DNA from: UBA4582 sp047630175
GTDB lineage: Bacteria > Pseudomonadota > Gammaproteobacteria > Pseudomonadales > Azotimanducaceae
Direction of reading: 5' to 3'
Length of the DNA stretch: 20,681 nt
NCBI GenBank assembly: GCA_047630175.1
Contig: JBLHVI010000051.1
Location: 1-20,681, forward strand
Of this stretch, positions 16,348 through 20,681 are shown one piece after another; the first letter of the stretch is position 1; each line of letters starts with the position of its first letter. Both the position numbers and the translations under genes were made by a program. Below the pieces are notes generated by a model. It saw only the letters and a list, made by a program, of their open reading frames with translations, was not told the origin of the DNA and did not search any database.

Positions 16348-17322
16348 ATGGTGGATGTGCTTCAAGGTAAAGCAGGTGTCGTGCGAGCCGTTGAATTACT
16401 GCGGCAAGGCGAATGTGTAGCGCTGCCCACAGAGACAGTCTATGGGTTGGCGGCGGATGCTTCGGTTGATGCGGCAGTTACAAAGATCTTTGACGCTAAA
16501 GGTCGACCCAAAAACCACCCACTGATCGTGCATATTCCTTCTGCAGAACACGTGAGTCATTGGGCCGCTGAAGTGCCGCCCGGGGCCCGGATTTTGGCCG
16601 CAAAATGCTGGCCTGGGCCGTTAACCTTGCTGCTAAAGAAGTCGTCACGTGCAAGTCTTGTTGTGACAGGTGGTTTGGAGACGATCGGTCTGCGTGTTCC
16701 TTCACACCCCCTCTTCCTAGAAGTGCTGAAGACGCTGGGAGCCGGGCTCGCCGCACCCTCTGCAAATCGATATAAGGAGCTGAGCCCAACCTCGGTAGCG
16801 CAAGTAGTCAGCGGTCTTGATAGACGTATTTCGGCCGTGCTAGATGGCGGGCCTTGTGAGTTTGGCTTGGAATCAACTATTGTCGATTTTACGTGCGATG
16901 TGCCTCGTATTGTCAGAGCTGGTCCACTATCGAGGCAACGACTCGAAGGCGCGCTGGGCAGTAGTGTTGAAATGCCGGCGGAACATGACGCCATCGTGCC
17001 TGGCAACGTCAGCGCGCACTACCAACCTCGTACGCCTCTGCGTGTTGTTTTGTTGGATGATGTGACGCGTGATGAGGTTTGCGCAGCTGTGGCGGGTTTC
17101 ATCGTCTATCGCAGGCAGACTGCTAACAAACTGGCAGCTATGGGCGTGCCTGATTATGCGATTTGCCATTTAGCCGAGGATGCTGCCGGCTACGGCAAAC
17201 AGCTCTACGCGTCTCTGTTTGCGCTAGATCAGCTTGGGCTTGGCATGCTATTTATAGACAAACCGCCTGTCGGAGATGCTTGGGCAGCAGTGAATGATCG
17301 CCTTAAACGAGCGACAGGATAG
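16348..17322 (+). CDS. L-threonylcarbamoyladenylate synthase (Sua5/TsaC family, long form)
   Basis: Cytoplasmic enzyme of 324 residues that makes threonylcarbamoyl-AMP from threonine, bicarbonate and ATP for t6A37 modification of ANN-decoding tRNAs. The YrdC-type catalytic domain occupies about 1-200: GECVALPTETVYGLAADA, the KGRPKNHPLIVHI motif, and SANRYKELSPTS, all intact. The extra C-terminal portion (about 205-324) after a linker with the family-typical GNVSAHYQPRTPL corresponds to the Sua5 domain, so this is the long Sua5 form rather than the short E. coli TsaC. AGGG lies about ten bases before the ATG. It follows ppdK by 31 bases and converges with the kinase-fusion gene, their stops only three bases apart. 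Confidence 0.95.
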   Translation: MVDVLQGKAGVVRAVELLRQGECVALPTETVYGLAADASVDAAVTKIFDAKGRPKNHPLIVHIPSAEHVSHWAAEVPPGARILAAKCWPGPLTLLLKKSSRASLVVTGGLETIGLRVPSHPLFLEVLKTLGAGLAAPSANRYKELSPTSVAQVVSGLDRRISAVLDGGPCEFGLESTIVDFTCDVPRIVRAGPLSRQRLEGALGSSVEMPAEHDAIVPGNVSAHYQPRTPLRVVLLDDVTRDEVCAAVAGFIVYRRQTANKLAAMGVPDYAICHLAEDAAGYGKQLYASLFALDQLGLGMLFIDKPPVGDAWAAVNDRLKRATG

Positions 17323-17325
17323 CCT

Positions 17326-19458
17326 TTAATCCTTTAGATGATGCAGGTAGATGGGGCTGCCGGAGGCCATTTCTGGTTGCGTAATTTGCTGACCACATGA
17401 GTCCGTCGCTAGATTGTATTTTATACCCGCCAGTGATGCTGATTCGCCATGAGACCAGGCTATAGTAAATAGCTCTCCGCCGTCGCGTTCAAATTTCATG
17501 CAGTATAAACCCTGATTCTCTGCGTTATCGGGTACTTCACTGGTTAGTAATCGTGAATCTGACATCAGTGCGTTGAAATGCTTCAACGCAAACCATGCCT
17601 GTCTGGGGCGCCATTTATCGGCGTCGGTGTCATCAATGAGACCGTAGCCACGGGACACGAGCTGCCACCAGTACACCCTATCAACTAATCCTGAAGTTCT
17701 AGCCAGACAAAGATAACGTAGCATATAGTCTGAATAGACGCTTTCGCTGACGCCGCCAACGTCTGAACTGAGTTCAGCAATGGGTTGTGCGATGGGTGAC
17801 CAGGGTCCTGCATCAGCGAGGGGCCAATTGACGCCTGTAACGATGACACCATTAGTCTTGCCGCTTACATGGGCAATAGCGCGCGCGAGCGCGAATTTTT
17901 CGACCGTAGCGAATGAGTTTTGTGGGTTCTCGGGTGCGCCGCGCCGATCAACGTAAAGGTGATGGGTAAGTGCGTGTAGCGGTATTTGCTGAGGCCAGCG
18001 TTTTAGCGCGGCGATAATAAATGGATACTCAAAGTCGATGCCGGCGGGGCCAGTAAATCGAAGTTTGGGATATAGCTTGGCGAGTTTTCTGATCGGTTGG
18101 TAGAGCGTTTCAAGCTCGTCGAAGCTCCAGATTCCCCATTTAACACGATTGATTGCGTGCCCGACTTCAACAAAATCCAGCCGTTCCGCAATATCTGTCA
18201 TTGCAAGGTCGACAAAGCTCGCCCAAGAGTCTGGGTCAAGCACGGCATCTCTGCTTTGCAAAAGAGAAACAGCCACCGGGTGGCCACGCTCCAGCAATGT
18301 CGTGATGGCCTTTTTTCGATACACCAAATCCTCTGCAGGCATGTGGTGATGAAGTCGGATGAGCATAGGTATAGGCCCAAGCTCGCTAAGAAGCTCGAGT
18401 TTGCGTGGAAAAGTAGTGGGATGGGGCTCAATGCTAAGGCCTACGCTGTCTGACATGCTAAGAGGTTGCTTGAATATGCCAGCAGTAATACGACGGTATT
18501 CCTTATAAATAGCGGGGCCTGCAGCGAGTGTTTCGCGTAGCATCGGTAGGTAACGCGAAGCCGGATAGTTTTTCAGCCGGTGCTTGCGGTCCATGGAGCC
18601 AAAGGCTTGGTTAGTTTTGCTGTCCCAAACCCAAACATCTCGTGGGTCTGGATAACGCGTGTCTGCTGGTTGGTTTTCCTGCTCTCGTGCAATCCGGGCT
18701 TCCCGAATGGGATGACGCCACCGTCTCGATGAGGCATGAAGATCAAAAAGCCTTTTGTGCCACGCAAACCATTGTTTGAGTTGCTTCGGGGCTGGCTCGT
18801 CCCAGTACATCGACAGGAACATTTCTACCATGCCAGAAGGAATCGTCAGTCGAGACAGATCTCTGGCGCGCTCACTAACGCTGAGATTGGCAACGATTCG
18901 GCCGCGATTCAGGTCGATGGTGGAGAATGTCTCCGTCTGACTGGTACTGGCGAACAGGATGTTTTGGTTGCCTAGGTCGTTGTGCACGAAGCCACTGTCA
19001 TGCATTTTTCTTGCACCGAGTGCGACTATTCGCAGTGATTCAATAAATGCTTCGCACTCTCTGTCTTTATGATAGAGGTGCAGCATTCGATCGCCAAATC
19101 CGATTGAGCTGTCTAGGAATAGCGAAAGATAGTAGCTTTCTTCGAGTCGACGTCCCGTCCAATGTTCCACAAAAGCAAGTGGTGCAGGGGTGCCAACTCT
19201 ATGCTGGCGCAGATGGTGCGCTGCATGAAAAGACCGCGCCGCCTTTGATCCGCGACTGGCATCTCTGAGATCGTTCCTGATTGATTGGCGCCCGAAACAT
19301 TTGACCAGTACCTGTGTTTGTACGCCGTCGATCTCAAGTTCAATGCAGAGGCTACGATTGCGCCCCTCGGCGATGACTTTAGTATGTTCCCCACAAACAA
19401 TCTCAGGCAGACGAACGAGCTGTTTAGTCAGGCTCGCAGTGACCTCGTGACTAATCAA
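17326..19458 (-). CDS. WaaP/InaA-like kinase domain fused to a glycosidase-like TIM barrel with apparently missing catalytic glutamates
   Basis: At least 710 residues, no signal peptide. Residues 1-240 match the lipopolysaccharide (Kdo/WaaP/InaA) kinase fold: candidate ATP lysine Lys53 in QVLVKCF, catalytic loop HNDLGNQN (His159, Asp161, Asn166) and metal-binding Asp182 in IDLNRG, so this half looks active. After a basic linker, residues about 335-710 read as a clan-A-type glycosidase barrel with strands at GLSIEPH, MLIRLHHH, VAVSLLQ, FVEVGHAIN, LRFTGPAG, ALTHHLYVD, VIVTGVNW and RVYWWQL. Clan A places Glu at the ends of strands 4 (usually NE) and 7 (usually TE); here they read HA (435-436) and TG (541-542). 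That half may bind sugar without cutting it. A role in LPS or other glycan handling is inferred. The TTG at 19458 lacks a good ribosome site, and the frame stays open upstream to 19590 or so, past AAGGAG at 19531-19526, so the true start may lie near 19509-19515. Confidence 0.85.
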   Translation of the reverse strand: MISHEVTASLTKQLVRLPEIVCGEHTKVIAEGRNRSLCIELEIDGVQTQVLVKCFGRQSIRNDLRDASRGSKAARSFHAAHHLRQHRVGTPAPLAFVEHWTGRRLEESYYLSLFLDSSIGFGDRMLHLYHKDRECEAFIESLRIVALGARKMHDSGFVHNDLGNQNILFASTSQTETFSTIDLNRGRIVANLSVSERARDLSRLTIPSGMVEMFLSMYWDEPAPKQLKQWFAWHKRLFDLHASSRRWRHPIREARIAREQENQPADTRYPDPRDVWVWDSKTNQAFGSMDRKHRLKNYPASRYLPMLRETLAAGPAIYKEYRRITAGIFKQPLSMSDSVGLSIEPHPTTFPRKLELLSELGPIPMLIRLHHHMPAEDLVYRKKAITTLLERGHPVAVSLLQSRDAVLDPDSWASFVDLAMTDIAERLDFVEVGHAINRVKWGIWSFDELETLYQPIRKLAKLYPKLRFTGPAGIDFEYPFIIAALKRWPQQIPLHALTHHLYVDRRGAPENPQNSFATVEKFALARAIAHVSGKTNGVIVTGVNWPLADAGPWSPIAQPIAELSSDVGGVSESVYSDYMLRYLCLARTSGLVDRVYWWQLVSRGYGLIDDTDADKWRPRQAWFALKHFNALMSDSRLLTSEVPDNAENQGLYCMKFERDGGELFTIAWSHGESASLAGIKYNLATDSCGQQITQPEMASGSPIYLHHLKD

Positions 19459-19793
19459 ACCTGAGAGACGGCTGTCTGTGTAAGTATCGTGGGGCTTTAG
19501 TATTGGCAGTGTGATGTCGCGTGTGCTCCTTAAGAACGGTAGTCGTGCGTGTATCGGCGGCTGTAACTCGACCCAATGGTACGCGATAAGTACCCCAGTG
19601 GATCAATTGATTGGGCTATTTCTTAAATAAATATGGCCACGAGTGTGAAGAACTTGCTCGGCCATAAAAATGCGCCACGATTCGTTGTGAGGGCACAGAT
19701 TTTGGTAAGGCTGGCAATACGCGAATAATCAATTGCTTTCATCTCATTGGACCGCTTAGATGGTTGCTTCAGAAGCGCTACAGTAACACTTTG
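19459..19793. other. Intergenic region between the kinase fusion and the DUF2799 lipoprotein
   Basis: The part nearest 19459 is an open, protein-like extension of the kinase-fusion frame with a strong ribosome site but no ATG, GTG or TTG. The middle holds a large inverted repeat (19632-19666). The remainder up to 19793 should contain the promoter of the DUF2799 gene, but no clear -35/-10 pair was identified. Confidence 0.5.
19632..19666. repeat. Inverted repeat / hairpin with T-rich tail on the minus strand
   Basis: TATGGCC (19632-19638) and GGCCATA (19660-19666) are perfect arms, extended by GAG (19641-19643) with CTC (19657-19659) across a two-base bulge and a 13-base loop. Read on the minus strand it is followed by TTTATTT, like an intrinsic terminator for transcripts entering from the right. 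On the plus strand only As follow. Confidence 0.5.
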
Positions 19794-20534
19794 ATGACAA
19801 AACTGATTCGGACCGCAAGCTTATCGCTTTTATTATGTCTAGCAATCGGCTTGCTGAGTAGTTGTGCTAGCCTTTCCAAAGACGAATGTCTTTACGCGGA
19901 CTGGCAGATTATTGGCTACGAAGACGCAGCCGCCGGGCGCGGTGTTAGCCGCCTTGGAGAGCACCGTAAAGCCTGCGCGGACCATGCCGTAGTGCCCGAC
20001 AAGGTTGCCTATGAAGACGGCTATGACGAAGGTCTGCAGACTTTTTGCACCTTCGATCGTGGCCTTAGTCAGGGTCGCAAAGGAGAGGCTGCCAATGCCG
20101 TCTGTCACGCCAGCCTAGACTTTCTTGATGGTCATGACTCGGGCGTTCGAGGTTACTGTACCTTTACGCGGGGCTTTGAAGAGGGCAGCTCCGGGCAGAG
20201 CTATCAGCGGGTTTGCCCGGCTGACCTTGAACAAAACTTTCTATCAGGTTTCAATCAGGGCCGCAGTGCGTTTGATTTAAGTCGTCAGATTGATGGTATT
20301 GCTTACCGCTTGGATGAGATTCGCCAGTTGCGTAAAAATGCTGATGCGGAACTTGCGGCGATTCGCCCTAAGTTGGCTTACGACGCTACGTTGAATGGTT
20401 CGCAGCGTACTCAGCTGTTGCAGCGGCTTGAGGCTCTGAGCGCGCGCAGTGCAGAGCTTGACCAAGAAGCCGAGGCCATCAGTTTCGAGGCAGGGCAGTT
20501 GCAGGCCGAACTAGAACAAACGCGTGACTTCTAG
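19794..20534 (+). CDS. DUF2799-type lipoprotein with Gly/Asp repeats and a C-terminal coiled coil
   Basis: Protein of 246 residues from the ATG at 19794; a TTG at 19764 would add ten residues ahead of the signal peptide. The signal ends in lipobox LSSC with Cys24. The mature part begins with the DUF2799-typical DECLYADWQIIGYEDAAAG, then has repeated motifs of Gly-Tyr/His-Asp-x-Gly spacing (YEDGYDEG, LDGHDSG, FLSGFNQG) each near a Cys or aromatic residue, resembling short repeats. Residues from about 165 to the end are a charged heptad-like coiled coil (LDEIRQLRKNADAELAAI and LLQRLEALSARSAELDQEA). The lipoprotein is probably envelope-localised; function unknown. Codon use and composition look native. 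No clear ribosome site is seen. Confidence 0.85.
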   Translation: MTKLIRTASLSLLLCLAIGLLSSCASLSKDECLYADWQIIGYEDAAAGRGVSRLGEHRKACADHAVVPDKVAYEDGYDEGLQTFCTFDRGLSQGRKGEAANAVCHASLDFLDGHDSGVRGYCTFTRGFEEGSSGQSYQRVCPADLEQNFLSGFNQGRSAFDLSRQIDGIAYRLDEIRQLRKNADAELAAIRPKLAYDATLNGSQRTQLLQRLEALSARSAELDQEAEAISFEAGQLQAELEQTRDF

Positions 20535-20649
20535 CCACGGCTGCGTAGCGCGTTGCCGTTAGCAGACCCAAATCACGCTGCCCATTGTTGTCATTGTTGT
20601 CATTGTTGTCATTGTTGTCATTGTTGTCATTGTTGTCGCGTAGAAGCAT
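20479..20649 (-). CDS. Doubtful 56-residue ORF containing the 9-base repeat
   Basis: On the minus strand an ATG at 20649 opens a frame that reads the tandem repeat as six Asp-Asn-Asn triplets, then about 34 further residues (NGQRDLGLLTATRY onward) before TGA. Its end overlaps the last 56 bases of the DUF2799 gene. No ribosome site or family was recognised; probably chance, but the repeat keeps the frame at any copy number. Confidence 0.12.
   Translation of the reverse strand: MLLRDNNDNNDNNDNNDNNDNNGQRDLGLLTATRYAAVARSHAFVLVRPATALPRN
20583..20636. repeat. Perfect 9-base tandem repeat, six copies
   Basis: Six identical copies of CATTGTTGT occupy 54 bases, starting 48 bases after the DUF2799 stop. 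Such perfect short arrays are prone to slipped-strand copy-number change. The gene to the right of the window is not visible, so a promoter-spacing role cannot be judged. Confidence 0.95.
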
Positions 20650-20681
20650 GGTCAGGAAACCGTGGGCGAGTATCTTTTTGC

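Overview
The window looks like chromosome of a Gram-negative, probably marine or other free-living gammaproteobacterium. The evidence is two lipoprotein signal peptides with clear lipoboxes, a TolC-type outer-membrane factor, a WaaP/Kdo-kinase-like domain, a DUF2799 lipoprotein and a YcbX-type MOSC protein. This placement rests on protein character only. No rRNA, tRNA, CRISPR array, transposase or phage gene was seen.

Layout. (1) 23-2545 (+): a MOSC-domain protein, then a membrane-anchored stand-alone FMN/3Fe-4S glutamate-synthase-like protein. (2) 2672-7610 (+): a four-gene export operon behind a perfect -10 box: AI-2E-family permease, outer-membrane efflux lipoprotein, HlyD/EmrA-type periplasmic adaptor and DUF2955 inner-membrane protein. 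The last three would form a tripartite envelope-spanning exporter. (3) 7637-8815: divergent DUF1993 (-) and SRPBCC (+) genes. (4) 8923-11193 (-): a large soluble hybrid histidine kinase (sensor, PAS, HisKA, HATPase, REC). (5) 11194-12506: about 1.3 kb without a convincing gene, holding a 14-bp tandem repeat, a run of tiny ORFs around an inverted repeat, and one weak orphan ORF. (6) 12507-17322 (+): a paraoxonase/SMP-30-like propeller lipoprotein, pyruvate phosphate dikinase, and Sua5/TsaC-type threonylcarbamoyl-AMP synthase. (7) 17326-19458 (-): a fusion of a WaaP/InaA-like kinase domain with a TIM-barrel glycosidase-like domain that appears to lack both catalytic glutamates. (8) 19794-20534 (+): a DUF2799 lipoprotein, followed by a perfect six-copy 9-bp repeat.

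The most unusual items are the kinase/pseudo-glycosidase fusion, the composition of the export operon, and the start regions of the two large minus-strand genes. In both of those a strong Shine-Dalgarno sequence is followed by no canonical start codon at normal spacing. The short repeats are also worth checking for length variation.
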